Positions 1 through 12,139 of a stretch of 64,000 nucleotides of DNA are shown here, one piece after another (position 1 is the first letter of the stretch; each line of letters opens with the position of its first letter). This DNA is from Cylicocyclus nassatus (Eukaryota > Nematoda > Chromadorea > Rhabditida > Strongylidae). The position numbers were made by a program, and so were the translations under genes. The stretch covers positions 20,065,676-20,129,675 of the forward strand of contig CATQJL010000316.1 in NCBI GenBank assembly GCA_958299035.1, written 5' to 3'. The notes below the pieces were generated by a model. That model did not search any database, was not told the origin of the DNA, and saw nothing but the letters and a program-made list of their open reading frames with translations.

Positions 1-3000
1 AGTTTTGCTTGCTCTCCTTATGCAATGAGATGCATCTAGCTATGATTTCATCTGAGAAATGGCAGCTTCAGCCTGCGCTGTTTCTTGGAAATCTGCTTTC
101 TCTCTTCTTACCACTACCCATTATATCGATAGAAGGGTAAGGATCAGGAGACTCAAAGTGAGTGTGGCATGCCACACGTGAGAGATCGTGCAAATTACCG
201 TGATTCTAGGGTGGCTCTATAGCTATGGCCAGCAATAAGCCAATTAATTACTCAAGATTCAAATTATCTGAGTTTGTTTGTGGAAAACCTAAAAGTTTTA
301 TAAACGACAAGGCAGTCAGCTTATGATTCTTATTATTTGCTCTTTCTAAATGAGTAAATTTTGTGTCAACTGCATTTCTCTTGAAACCTTATGAATTTCC
401 GAAAGCATAGCATAGCAGCAAATTTGATTTCTTGAAATTGATTTTTCCCGGGTTTATATCTTTTCATAGAATTGTGCCAAAAAGTGCTTAGTTAGAAGGA
501 GTAACAATGCTTGTAATACGAAGTGCTGCTATTTTCTAGCAAGAATCAAAGCATTGTGTGGTTTTCTTTTACCGTTTTTTCTATACAAAATGCGCTCAAT
601 ATGAACCTAGTGAAGGCGTAATCTCTTTTTTAGCGTAACTACCACCATTTAATGCCCATTATGGATTCAAAATTCGTCCACCCTGAAATTGAATAGATAT
701 GGCCACGCTGTGGTATTATTCAGCACAGGTAACCATTGTCTTTTTTTGCAGAATATGTAGCGGTATTGTAAAAAACAGAGGGACAGACAACAAGTTCTAT
801 TTACGAATTTGCAAAACTGACAATAGCATAGAAGCGTTTGCAACGATTCGATAGTTTTCTAACAAAGTTTATATTCGGTCAACGTTAGCACAAAGAAGAT
901 TCTGATAAAAAGTTTGTTACTGTTATGTTTAAACAAATAACATACCGGTGCTATTCTGTTAAAGTTGAACATATTGCTGTATCGACAGTTTGGAGCATAC
1001 GTCGTAAGGTAGTAAGCTCAAATTTTTTTTCTATGCGCAAACAAGTAGTAGATGATTATACTCTACTCTTTGTAATTCCGACAAAAGATATTTTCTCATT
1101 AATAGATGTCCCCGTTTTTTAATAGAATTTTGTCCCCGTTATTGAATTCATAAACAAATTCCATTGAATGGAAAAATCTGATGGAGAAATTAACTCAAGT
1201 TTTTCAAGAGCTTATTTTAAACAAAATCGGGAGAGCTACAACCGAGTAAAAAACTAAGTGTTGGTTCACCATCCTTGTAAAGAGCGGGTGATCAAAAACC
1301 AAAAAATTCTTGTGTCTTTGTCTGCGCCGATGCCAAGTTCAAACCGCCTACTACTGCTAGCTGATCCATAAAAGCGTTTTTATTGTGCAAAGTCCCTAAC
1401 ATTTTTGAACATGAATGCACTTTAGTTGCCCTGTAGCAATATGGATGTTATTGCTATAAAAAAGGTTAGATGAAAATGTAGGCGTTATTGCAGTACATGT
1501 CAAATTTTTGCCGCGTCATCTTGATTGTAAGGCACATGCCCCTCCAAGAAGGAAAGTCTATTTTAATATTTTCAGTTCCTGCCGATTTTTGCACATACAG
1601 CCAGAGATAAAAACACCTGTTCCAATATCAACTTCCATGTAAAATTCAGGAGGAATTTCACCAGAGAGTTAGAGAACTTCCGCAGTCTCTATAATGTTTC
1701 GAGGAAAAATGTTTCGAAGTTGGTCAGTAGGATTATGGTCACAACATTGCTTTTTGATTGTGTACTTGCGAGCCGGCTCATTATCGAAAACTTTGCAGAA
1801 ATTCAAATGCAGCTTAGGACAAAGGGCGTATACGTATGCTGTTGAAGGAACAACGAATAAGAGAAATGTTTTACTCTACGAGTATAGGTACGTAACTTTA
1901 ATGATTTTTGCAATATGATTTGATCCATTCAGCGCATCGTCAGCTACGAATGCAAAAGAGCTGGTCGAGGAAATTGAATTACACTTATTTTTTGGGAGTA
2001 AACCGTCCGTCTATGTGGTAAGCGTCCTGGCAAAACCTTTGGTATAAAAGCGTAAAATCTATTGTTGAAAAGAAAAATGCGGAAAGAGCAAAGATTTTCC
2101 TTGCAAAGTCTGTAAAAGTAAAATGTCTCGACCTCTTTGTTGCGCAGACATTCAGTGAGAATCGAGAAAATAGCTTTGTTGACAGCGAAATTTCCAAAAG
2201 AAACAAGTCTCTTGATTTATAAGCAAATGCAACAAACGAATTCTGTCGTCTCATGATGTCTTTATGTTTTTCACAATACCCGTAGTTAGAATTGACGCTT
2301 TTGCTGTTGTTGTGATGTTTAATATTGCAGGCTTTATACCGTTCTTTGACTCATTTCAAAGGTAAGACTGCAGAAACGATACATGGGTAATTTGTGACGT
2401 AAAGTTCTATGAGCGCAGTAGGGCTACATTTTAGCATGTGTTATTCATCAAAAAAGAATTTACAAGCACAAAAACCAATCCTCGTCTTTTCTAACATGCA
2501 ATCACCATTGAAGACGAGTATTGCTGTATGACACACCAATTAGCAATAACGTCAATTCCGGCCACGAAAATTATTAGAACACAAGATATAGCACGCAACA
2601 TCGAAAAAAATCTGCGTAAGCTTAAATCGAAAATATGGCGCCTTTTATTGCAATGTGCCTGCTCTATTGTAAATTCGAGTTTGTCCACTAGATCTTTGGT
2701 GAGGTGAGGACGACTATATTCCATTATTTCAGGCCGTACTAGATGCAAAAAGTTACGGATGCGGAATCGCTCCTCTCAAAAACAGAGGCGGCAGGTTTGA
2801 TCCTAAAGTAAAAAATGCTCGCATTGCATGTATATTCAACAAATGATGAGCTTGTTTTTTCTAACTTTAGTTTACCACGTATTTAATGCCAGTACAATTC
2901 GAATTCGTCTAGTATCTTGGTTTTTGAAATCGTCTGCCGCACGAACCGCCAGCAGACCTCGGCGTTAGTTGGCAAACTAGCAAGACGATACTAGTTTTCG

Positions 3001-3041
3001 CAAATTTGGAGTACAGCTAGAGGAATCAAAAAAAAGGAAAG
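1..3041. other. AT-rich stretch without a recognisable gene
   Basis: Short open frames occur on both strands but none shows a domain, a convincing splice pattern or a repeat match. No long inverted repeat was seen by eye. It may be intergenic or intronic DNA. Confidence 0.5.
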
Positions 3042-3049
3042 AAAATGCT

Positions 3050-3301
3050 TTAGGGCTTGGCACAGGTGACTTGTAAGCAAGCCGGTAACCTTTTTCGGGA
3101 CAAAAAGCAAAGAGGTATCGTTTCTGAGTCCGAAAAGGGATAAAAGTTGTGAGGTTTTTTGAGTCGACGTTTCGTTTCGTGAGGGGTCTTTTTAAGTTTA
3201 AGGTTTAAGGTCAAAAGAGACTTCGTAAAAGTTCGCGAAAGTCAAAGGAAACTTCTTTTTTTGTATTTTTGCACCCCAAAAGATACGTCGTGCCGAGCCC
3301 T
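3050..3301. mobile_element. hAT-type MITE, about 250 bp
   Basis: The ends are inverted repeats: AGGGCTTGGCACAGG on the left and CGTGCCGAGCCCT on the right. The element is flanked by an 8-bp direct repeat, aaaatgct, at 3042-3049 and 3302-3309. An 8-bp target duplication together with this terminus is typical of hAT elements. It has no coding capacity. The same terminus (CAGGGCYCGGCAC) recurs at 23725, 28063, 38316 and 39811, so this is the shortest member of a local family. Boundaries are certain to within a base or two. Confidence 0.7.
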
Positions 3302-3309
3302 AAAAATGC

Positions 3310-5871
3310 TCTTCAAATTCAAGCGTAAAGATATCATCCCCGCAAAAAAGACCAATGCAAAGATCTCGTTCTCAAATTGCCTCGCACACAAAAGATGTGC
3401 TACAAAAGGAAGAAATAGTAAAATACGCTAACTTTTCCTGCTCTATTTTTTTGACCCCGTTTACAGTCTCCGCGCCATTAGATTTGACTGTATAACATGA
3501 CTCAGCAATTTCTGTTTTGTTGTTAATTCCTGTCTCTAGCTGTACTCACTCTTCGAAACAGTGTTATGAGCTGCAAAAACTTTGTGCGGCGGATAATCTG
3601 TTTATATGTAGAATAGTTGAGTGAAGTGATGAGATATTTGTGTTTAGCTTTGCTTATTTGTCAAATAAACATGTTCAAAATTCACAATATACAAATCGAA
3701 GGCTCATATGATCTCAGCACCATGGAAAATCACATGAATGAGTTCTGCTCATTGATTGCTATCCATCTGTATAGAACTTGAATCAGTTTCTATAAATAGA
3801 TGACTATGCGCTCTCCTAGCAAGCCATACAAATTTTTGCGGAGCAACTCATTGAAAAAAATTATTGAAAAATATTATTATTTCAACCGATGCAATTGAGT
3901 AAGCAGTCTCTTCCGACTCTTTTCAATAGAATTCAAAATTCGAATTAGCTTTTCTTTCTTTGTTCTTTTTCTTGAGGTCAACATAATTTGAAAAAAAATT
4001 TGGTGGTAAATGAATAGCACGACCTGAATTATATTCATGCAGGTCACAAATGTATTCGTTTAGCGACATACCTTTACGTTGAGGTAGATACTCATTGCGA
4101 CTCTAAACGGGGGCAAAGCTAGAGGAATATGATATATTCAAAGTTGTAGAAGTGGGTTTTTATCCGAATAATGCATTAAAGTTCCTTACTTCACTGCAGC
4201 AGTTTTATCGGACTTGGCTGAGGTTTTCGAGAGTTATAGGGATGCAAAAAATTTAGTACAAATTTACACGCCAGCGGAATTGACACACATAACCATTTTT
4301 TTAGAGCATCTTACGATTGTTACGATTGTTAGATGGAGCAGCTATTTCAAATTCCGTTTAACGTTGCTTAACAAAATCACCTCGACCTTCAAAGTTGTTG
4401 AAAGAATTAAAGCCGAGGTTTACAGTGATGCAACCCGCAATCCCTTTCCACAGCTGCTCAACCTTGGATCTCACTGATATCAAAGTTTTCATTTAGGTTG
4501 ATGCATAATCAATGCATGTTACCTATCATTGGGCGGCAGAAAATTTATGAAATTTCATTAAACATTGGTCGATAGAGCAAAACAAAACTCTAACAAGATG
4601 TGTTGAAACAATTTTAGAAAGTTTGATACAAGGGAAGTCAGGAAGAAATGCCTAATTTCAAATGCTGGAAGATCAATTTTTTAGAAAAAATTCTAAAAAC
4701 CTTCAACGTGCTTACGAGAGTTTTTCGCGGTGAATAGAATAATACCTATCTTTTTCCTCTTGCTCTTATTGCAAGAGGAAGATCAATTTATCGGATGTTT
4801 TGTGATCTAGTATAGCCTGAGTACATGAACGGGCATAGTAGCTTAATTACTACCCTTTACTGTTCTTTTACCCGACATCTTGGTATGTTTGAAAGATACA
4901 GTAGTTTTTAGTATACTAGAATCATGTGTGGCATATGCCTAGCATAGGACCTACCTGTCTACCTAAGGACCTCATGTCCACCCTTGTTCTCAATGCAAAA
5001 GCGGTAGACAGGCTATCAATGTTCTTTGAATCTGAATTATTTGAAGTAACCTCAAATGTTGGGAATCCTACAATTGGTCACTAGAAAGTTTCAAAAGATA
5101 ATTCTTATCTCTGTGTAGATCCAAATTCTAACCATCGTGCAGTTCGCATAGTTTATTTTATTGTAATGTAATCAAAATGATGTTTGTTTCTCTTATTTAG
5201 ACTTAGATCCTTATGTGACCAATAACCCCTATCATCGTTTTTAGCAAAGATCCATATAAAAGGTCAAAAGTTCTCTCCATCTTACATGTTACATTATATA
5301 CTCATGCAACATTGTTATGCGGAACGCTGTTGTGAACAACGTTAGCTACTCAACTGAGTAAAGCTATTAGCATTCACGTAAATCCATTTTATCACTGTTT
5401 GAAATCCCTCATTAGAAGAACTCTGTTGATTTTTAGATCAAATTCTATCCATATAACGGTTTAAATGATCATTCACGGATTGTCAATTTTTGGCGAGAAA
5501 TGTGTATATAAAATAGCAACTTCTCGGCTACATCAATAATGTCTGATACTCCTAGTGTGGCGGCTACCCTCAAGGCTATCCTCTCTCCTGAAAATAATCT
5601 AGATTAGCAATCTCTAATGCCCTGATGGCATTGGGGATCGCTTTGGACAAGCTGACTCATCGATACGACAGGGCCGGAAAAGAATTTGAACTGGCTCGAC
5701 GCATGACCCGTACTGGATGGCTAATGGTAAAATGATTACACTTCTCCAATTTATTTTTATTATTTGCTTTAAGCTATCAATGTCCCAATTCCTTTTGGTG
5801 TCACAAAATGTCAAGCTCTTCATAAGCTTCCAGTCTAGGCAATGTTGTGAATCAGAAGTTGCCAATATATC
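3310..5871. other. No recognisable gene
   Basis: There are no supported coding exons. A small hairpin is visible near 4756-4780 (CCTCTTGC / GCAAGAGG). An open frame at 4214-4477 (+) has no recognisable motif and is not claimed as a gene. Confidence 0.5.
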
Positions 5872-5873
5872 TA

Positions 5874-6345
5874 TTAGGTTGTCCCATAAGTCCTTTCATA
5901 CCTGACTTTTCACCAGTATAAGCCTGCTCTTCTTAGATTTCTAATGGGATGCGGGGCACCATTCCAAAAGTTCGTACCAGGCTTGATCCGCATTGAGGTT
6001 CAAGACAAAATGAAAAAAATCCAAAACCCCGAAAAACGAAAATAATCGTATCCCAGTTTCAAGACATTCTGCGAAGTTCCCACTTGCTCACACATATACC
6101 CCCCCCCATTAGATATATTTATATATACATTTGCTGCATATTTCTGATGGCTAGAAATCGAAAAAATAATGCGCTCAATTTTGAAACTTTACCTGTAATG
6201 GGTCTTTGCTTCTCGCAAACATGTGGTTATATTTACTTATTTACTCAGCAATAATTCCACAAATTTGCACCCTTGTAGATGCCTGAGTTTTTGAGAAGTA
6301 TCAATTTAAAGGTACGAATATGAAAAGACTTATGGGACAGCCTAA
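5874..6345. mobile_element. Mariner-like MITE
   Basis: Terminal inverted repeats TTAGGTTGTCCCATAAGT (left) and ACTTATGGGACAGCCTAA (right) enclose about 470 bp of non-coding DNA. The left end follows a TA. The right flank reads CATAT, so the TA duplication is not clean. Part of the interior, including a CACTTGCTCACACA stretch, resembles the left half of the element at 41166-42113, which suggests one family. No transposase remains. Confidence 0.7.
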
Positions 6346-7462
6346 CATATCGGCTGACCGGCTCTGCCTCAAAACAGATTTGCTTCTTCCTTTGTGTAGC
6401 TTTCACTGAATATTGCATAGTTAAGCATAAATTTTTAGAATACAAAGCCTTTACTAAAATGGCTACAGCGTTTATTATGCTAATCTTCCAGCCAGCTTTT
6501 TTTGACAGAGGTACATGAGGAAGATGTACTCATCTAAACGCTTTTTTGCTTGCTGCCAATGCTAAAAGGGTTGCGCCAACGAAAATCCTTCAGCATTCCT
6601 GGAACGTGAGTTGACGACTACCAGGGTACCTAATAAGATTTAGAAACAGAGTGAATTAGGTACTGGCTTACTGGTCGTATGTAGCTTGAATCATGTCCGG
6701 AACGGCGTGAGCTCTTTCCTGCAGATTATAGGACGATTGCCAAGTACATCTCATACGCTTTATTAGCACGCTTACAAGTATTTGACCGAAATTTGAGCCC
6801 AATATATACAATACTAATTTCGGCAATGATTTAACCATTTTACAAACTTTGTTGTTTAGTTTGGTCGCTGCTCAAATGCTTTTGAGATGCCTGCTCTTGC
6901 ATATCATTAGCTGACCATCAAACTGCGATTCAATACCTGTTCATATTTAAGATTTCAGCTCCTATGTTTTCCAGATAGTAGGAAAAGGTTTGGAGGATTT
7001 TGGATGCGATGTCAACTGGTATACTAGTGGTTCTGTATATTACTACTTTTGTTCATTCAACAGTCTGCGAAGTGTAGAAGACTTTTCAACTTCGACACCG
7101 ATAAGGGCATTGTACGCTTATATAATAAACGTGAATGAGATCAAACGTTATCGATTTATGATATTCATCATTCACTTTTCTCTAAAAGATTTTAGCTAGT
7201 GTTTTACCCTATAAACAACTTATCAGAGTGTATCTAGTGGTCGGTAGTGTTTGTTACATTTCCTTCACCGTTTTCCTTGAAAAAAAATTTGAAAGCAATG
7301 GAAGAGCTGGAGATGCTAATGTGACACAAAATAACGGCTGTACTCAATTGTTACAAGAGCAGTTGCTTATGTAGAGTCTTGAAGCTGAAATTCAAATGTT
7401 TGAAGAGTGTAAATTTATGGCTTTCAAAGGTTTATGTACAAGTGTGAATGAAATAGGGGCTA
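6346..7462. other. No recognisable gene
   Basis: Only short unsupported frames are present. No repeat structure was noticed. Confidence 0.45.
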
Positions 7463-7820
7463 TGAAGGCACAGTCCACCCTAACTTGAGGTGTTAAGCTT
7501 TTCGCAGCATATAGTAACAGGGCCCCCTATGAAGCTAATGCCCAAGTCGCAGCTCAAAATGCCGCTTCGAAAGCAAGAAAATCGCTTCGGAATAGTGAAG
7601 ACGCACGAGGACCCCCATCCATGCCAGCCCTCCTCCATTCATGCCCGCTCGTTTGTGCGCGCTCATCCAATCACCGTTCCGGAAAACCGGCCTGAGTTCT
7701 CCGGAGCGGGGATTGGGGGTTTTCGCGCATTTTTGAGTTCGTATTTGTAATCAGGGACATGGGAAGGCCCTGAAGCGACAATAACGTGGAAGTCGAAAAT
7801 CTGGGTGGACGGTGCCTTCA
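7463..7820. mobile_element. MITE with GAAGGCACNGTCCACCC ends
   Basis: The left end TGAAGGCACAGTCCACCC and the right end GGGTGGACGGTGCCTTCA are inverted repeats about 360 bp apart. Related sequence, including a conserved GGAAAGGCCC-like block followed by CTGGGTGGAC, occurs near 57360-57450. No protein is encoded. It abuts the larger fold-back element that starts near 7842, whose right end at 12844 has the same terminus. Confidence 0.6.
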
Positions 7821-8341
7821 AATTACTTGATTAATTACAAAATTTCAAATCCGTCCATCCAAATCGAGGTTGATGAGATTTTGATGTTATATAGTAGAGG
7901 GTCTCCTAGCTAAGCCATCGCCCAAGTTTCGTTGCAAAAGACGAATTCGAAGCGAGAAAACCGTCCCAGAAGGCCACGCTGACTCTGCCCATCAACGTGG
8001 GTGGTCTGAAGACGATAAGTGCAACTTGGGCTCTAATGTATCCAGATTTGTCGTAAACCTGCCTTTCACTACTACCAACGAATTCGCGGTACCCTGATAA
8101 ATTTCTGTCTACCTTAAGTCCGATTTTCGGCTTTGATCTTTAGACCACAAGCGTTGATGGACGGAGTCAGCGTAACCTTCTGGAGCGGTTTTCTCGCTTC
8201 GGAACCCATCTTTTGCGGCGAGACTGATGGCTTAGTTAGGAGACCTTCTATCATATATTGGGTTGTTTCAAAAGTTCTACCAGTTTTCGAACTTTGACTT
8301 TGATTCACTGTAACTCTTCTCAAAAATAATCTTTACAATTG

Positions 8342-8733
8342 TGTTGGATGGAAAGGATCACCGATCTACAATATTTGATGGCGGGAAAAGGAGAGGCCGA
8401 TTTGACCTCTCGGAAGGGTATAAAAGAAGCGGATAAGGGGGAGCCGCGAGCAGAAGACGCTCGCAGGGAGTAGAAACGAGCTGGCCAGAAGAGAACCAGA
8501 CCTCCCCCCAAGTAACGATCCAGCCAAGTAATCGAGCCCTACGAGAGGGTCAAATCTTGCATCCCCCCAGCTCCAAGTTTTGCACCAATTGTTGTTATTT
8601 TCTTGTTGGCCCTCGGGCCCTTGTTGTTGTTTCTGCGACTTTTTGTACATAAAGCGTTCTTCATCCGCGCGTGTCCTGCCAGTCAAAGGTTCAAACCTTT
8701 TTTCCATATCGCTAGACCGTCGACTCCATTACA
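8342..8733 (+). repeat. 5' LTR
   Basis: A direct repeat of the 3' LTR, about 390 bp, starting TG and ending CA. It contains TATAAAAG at 8419-8426. It differs from the 3' LTR by roughly ten substitutions or small indels by eye, which suggests a fairly recent insertion. Confidence 0.88.
8419..8426 (+). promoter_or_regulatory. TATA box in the 5' LTR
   Basis: The sequence is GGGTATAAAAGAAG. It is conserved in the 3' LTR at 11827-11834. Its position about 80 bp into the LTR is consistent with the pol II promoter that drives the genomic RNA. This is inferred from position and consensus only. Confidence 0.55.
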
Positions 8734-8750
8734 TGGGGGCCGAGCCGACG
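8734..8750 (+). other. Putative primer binding site
   Basis: Directly after the 5' LTR the sequence reads TGGGGGCCGAGCC. It starts with TGG, as expected for a complement of a tRNA 3' CCA end. The matching tRNA was not identified. Confidence 0.5.
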
Positions 8751-8991
8751 CATTGACTGGTGGATCACGAACGGATTGATCGCTAGTGTTAGCTGCGGAG
8801 ACATCAAGAGGCCACCGGAGCCACCAGAAAACAAAGGGAAAAGAGCACAAGAAAGGAGGGATCGATTTGAACCTTATCACCTCAAGCGCTTACAGAAGCG
8901 CCGCTATTGATTGATTTCGATATCCTCATCGATTATCCTGCCTATTTTTCGAGTAAACAAGTCGTTTTTTCGCGTATACACGTCGTTTTTG

Positions 8992-10461
8992 ATGGAAATT
9001 CTTGAGAAAAGAAACACATTGCTTTCAGATAAGGGCAAAGTTGTCAAGATGGAAGAAAAAGAAAAGGATCAAATGAAATCGAATCAGGTAGGACATTTTG
9101 AAAAAGTTGATTTATTAGAGCAAATAGAGCTCATCAAGACGGGTGTAGAGCTGCTACCACAAGTGGTGAGCAGGCACCTAAGTGAAAGTAGAGCGGCAGC
9201 CAAGTACAGGGCGCCGCTGGAAGAAGAGCTATCTAGGAGAATAGGGGAAACCATGAACCAAATTGAGAATTTGGCTGTCAGTATCAAAATGTTTCTAGGA
9301 TTCAGTGAAGGAGGGGGAACATTTGATAGAGCAAATGAACCTTTTAAAACAAATCCATTACAGGACAGACGCAAGAGTTACTTGAAAGGCCAGCGCTGGA
9401 GCACGGCCGAGTTGAAAAAGAGCAGATTCAGGGTGAGGGCAGTTTGGCCTTTGCTGAAAGAAGTGCAAGTGATGAAGTATTTCAGATATCGAATTCGAAG
9501 ACGCGGTGGAAAGAAGCAAGGTCCGTGACTGGTCGGACGTCAGAGCCGCTCTGGAGGCAATCGCAGGACATGAGAGGCAGCGAATTCCTGCCATGTCAAG
9601 GTACGCAGGAACAATTATTGAACTACTTTCAAAGTATGAGTCTTGCGGACCCAGGGGTATTCAAGAGGCACGAAAGTATAGACTTTGGGAGTTTTATCAG
9701 AAAATTCAAGAGAAAATTTGGTACGATCATTCGGGATGAGCACACCTTGGTAGAAATCCTGGGGGATGAGCATCTAGGAGGGCGAGCCAAAGCGGTGTTC
9801 CTGAATCCCCTCGGCAGTGAGGCACCAAGGATTTGATAGGGTGGTTGAAGAAATGACCACACTACTAGCCTGCGACTCAACTGCAGCAAGGCTCAGAACT
9901 CTTACAGCTCTGAGAAACTTGCGGATGAGACCTAACCAAGGGGTAGCCGATTTTTGCGTAGCCCTGGAAGGCTTGGCTAGAAAAGCGAATCCTCAGTGTA
10001 GCATTGAGGAAAGATCTATAGAGTATGCACAAATACTCCTGCACAACTTGAGCACATGGCCGGAATATGTGCAGCGGACATTGCACAAGGTAAACCCAAG
10101 GGACGCATACAATACAATCAAAGAGTGGCGATCGAAATAGAGCAGTCGAAAAGACTGTGCAAGTGGGAAAGAAGGGACGAGCGGCAACCATCGCCGAGAA
10201 AGGACGAAAGAGCAACGCAGAACAGGCATAGTCGATATGTCAGCGGGGAAAGAGAAAGGCGCAGTGAAAAAAGGATACCACATTCAACAAGGAATACGGA
10301 CACTTTACGAGACCGCCAGAACGAAGGAAGGCGATGTTACGGGTGTGGGCGCTTTGGACATCGAATAAGAGACTGTGGAAGCAAGAAGACAAACAACGAC
10401 CTTAATGGCACAACAAGTCCGATGGCAACGAGATGGACAGAGCACGTAATATGGTGGTAAA
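8992..10461 (+). pseudogene. Frameshifted gag of the LTR element
   Basis: The reading runs from ATG 8992 through several frames: 8992 to about 9363 in frame 1, about 9363-9836 mainly in frame 3 (with a stretch near 9506-9600 that reads better in frame 2), 9817-10140 in frame 1, and 10056-10461 in frame 3. The pieces show an alpha-helical capsid-like region (for example LEGLARKANPQCSIEERS), a basic Arg-rich linker, and one CCHC knuckle, CYGCGRFGHRIRDC, at 10335-10376. Gag would package the element RNA. At least three frameshifts block one continuous product, so this copy is not expected to make Gag unless the breaks are assembly errors. Confidence 0.75.
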
Positions 10462-11026
10462 AAGTGCCCGCGATAAGACAGACGGCTTGATCGGGGAAAA
10501 AACAATATTACCAGCGAAGATCCTGAACCGAAGAGTGACAGTGCTAATAGATACTGGGTCGATGATTAGTATTATGCCCATCAAGGTACTAGTAGATGCG
10601 AGAGACAGAGGATATGATGTGGACTCTTTGAAGTTCCCACAAGTGGAAGAGGGAAGCATTCACGACGCTTCAAACAACATCATGAAGTCCCTTGGAGGGG
10701 TGAAAGTTGAGGTAGAAATTGAAGGAGGATTTAGAAGCACAGTGGCATTTCATGTGACAAAGGAGGGAGACGAAGTGCTCCTAGGAACGAATGCATTGAA
10801 GAGCTTAGGCATCTCATTGACCCTCCAGCAGCCAAAACCGGAAACGACAGCAAGAGTAGTAGAGCGAGTCGTGATACCTCCGGGCAAAACGAAATTAGTG
10901 AGAATCAAATGTGAAGAAAGGGAGCAAGAGGGGCAGGGCACCGAGAAGGCTTCATGGCCATCAAGAAGAGAGGTATCAGATGGAATTTTCATGGTAAAAG
11001 AACAGGAGGCAAAGTGCCAGTGTTGA
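10433..11026 (+). pseudogene. Retropepsin-like aspartic protease of the LTR element
   Basis: The 197-codon frame holds the active-site motif LIDTGS (Asp at residue 40) and, about 75 residues later, EVLLGTNAL, which corresponds to the flap and Ile-Leu-Gly segment of retroviral-type proteases. It is in a different frame from the zinc knuckle and has no ATG context of its own; the family normally makes it as a Gag-Pro fusion. After the protease the frame ends at 11026 in a linker. The reverse transcriptase that should follow is absent. The protease domain itself looks complete, but it is called a pseudogene because upstream gag is broken. Confidence 0.75.
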
Positions 11027-11211
11027 ACACAACTACTGAGGCGATAATGCTGCATCAGGAAGAAGAAGTAGGCACATGGGAAACGAATGAATGTTATGAG
11101 TCTGTGGAGGATTCGAGAGCCAAACGAGTCTGTAGCGGCAAGAATACAGAAGAGAAAAGAAGTATAACCTAGCCAAGAGGAGCACAGGAGAACAGGAAGA
11201 AAAAGCCTACA

Positions 11212-11844
11212 ATGAAAAGGGGCATCAAGATGCAAAGCTCGCCTAAAAGTGATTTCAGGAAAGTGTATGATGAAGCACAGAGAGCAGTGAAAGACGAGAT
11301 AACACCTATGGAGAAGAGGCAAGGGTCTAGAAGGAAGGGACCCATTGCATTCATAGTACCCGAGTGTGTAGCGGCACTCAAGGAAGATAGGCAAAGTGGA
11401 ATACTGACCAAGGAGGCAGTATCATTCAGTCAGCTTAAAGACGCATTGAAAAATTTGAAACACTGTCGTGTATGGATCATAGTATGGCCCATGGACTCAA
11501 GCAGGGAGGATGAGGCTATCATAGAAACATTGCGCTTATGCAAAGAGCACCTCAGAGCAGGAGGGCAGATTGTATCCGCGTGGCCACCGGTATTTTCACG
11601 CAAGTACGTATGGAAAACGAAGTCAAAAGTGTGGTCGGTGATTGACAGAATATTGAAGGATTATGCAAGCCCAAATCAATTATTTACTTCAGCCCCCTCG
11701 AGAATAGGAAAGGGGAAAGCGATTAAAGAAGCAGGAAGATGGAGAGGGATGTTGGATGGAAAGGATCATCGATCTACAATATTTGATGGTGAGAAAAGGA
11801 GAGGCCGATTTGACCTCTCGGAAGGGTATAAAAGAAGCGGATAA
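11212..11844 (+). CDS. ORF of unknown function at the 3' end of the LTR element
   Basis: A 210-codon open frame that runs into the 3' LTR, so its last 30 or so codons are LTR-derived. The body reads like a folded domain: predicted strand-helix alternation, a segment KGPIAFIVPECVAAL, then CRVWIIVWPMDSSREDEA, then LRAGGQIVSAWPPVFSRK. I do not recognise it. By position it may be what remains of the C-terminus of pol after an internal deletion that removed RT, RNase H and integrase, or an extra ORF special to this element. It is the longest unbroken frame in the element, which hints at constraint, or simply at less decay. Confidence 0.5.
   Translation: MKRGIKMQSSPKSDFRKVYDEAQRAVKDEITPMEKRQGSRRKGPIAFIVPECVAALKEDRQSGILTKEAVSFSQLKDALKNLKHCRVWIIVWPMDSSREDEAIIETLRLCKEHLRAGGQIVSAWPPVFSRKYVWKTKSKVWSVIDRILKDYASPNQLFTSAPSRIGKGKAIKEAGRWRGMLDGKDHRSTIFDGEKRRGRFDLSEGYKRSG
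11727..11749 (+). other. Polypurine tract before the 3' LTR
   Basis: A run of almost only A and G (AAAGAAGCAGGAAGATGGAG and onward) directly upstream of the LTR start at 11750. This is the expected site for plus-strand priming. Confidence 0.6.
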
Positions 11845-12139
11845 GGGGGAGCCGCGAGCAGAAGACGCTCGCGGGGAGTAGAAACGAGCTCCAGAAGAGA
11901 ACCAGACCTCCCCCCAAGTAACGATCCAGCCAAGTAATCGAGCCCTACGAGAGGGTCAAATCTTGCATCCCCCCAGCTCCAAGTTTTGCACCAATTGTTG
12001 TTATTTTCTTGTTGGCCCTCGGGCCCTTGTTGTTGTTTCTGCGGTTTTTTTGTACATAAAGCGTTCTTCATCCGCGCGTGTCCTGCCAGTCAAAGGTTCA
12101 AACCTTTTTTCCATACCGCTAGACGTCGACTCCATTACA
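11750..12139 (+). repeat. 3' LTR
   Basis: Direct repeat of 8342-8733, with TATAAAAG at 11827-11834. It is followed by the second copy of the ATTG target duplication at 12140-12143. Confidence 0.88.

Larger units (their letters stand above)
8342..12139 (+). mobile_element. Non-autonomous LTR retrotransposon (gag-protease only)
   Basis: Two long direct repeats (8342-8733 and 11750-12139) start with TGTTGG and end with TTACA. The element is flanked by a 4-bp duplication, ATTG (8338-8341 and 12140-12143). Between the LTRs are a primer-binding-site-like TGG-start sequence, a frameshifted gag with a CCHC zinc knuckle, a retropepsin-like protease with DTGS, a conserved-looking C-terminal ORF and a purine-rich tract before the 3' LTR. 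No reverse transcriptase, RNase H or integrase motif was found in roughly 3 kb of internal sequence, so it could move only with enzymes supplied in trans. The gag-protease order and zinc knuckle fit Ty3-like elements, but without RT the superfamily is uncertain. Confidence 0.85.

Noticed and set aside
9084..11411. Long minus-strand frames in the LTR element (for example 10750-11394, 214 codons)
   Set aside because: Shadows of the gag, protease and 3' ORF coding strand; no motif of their own.
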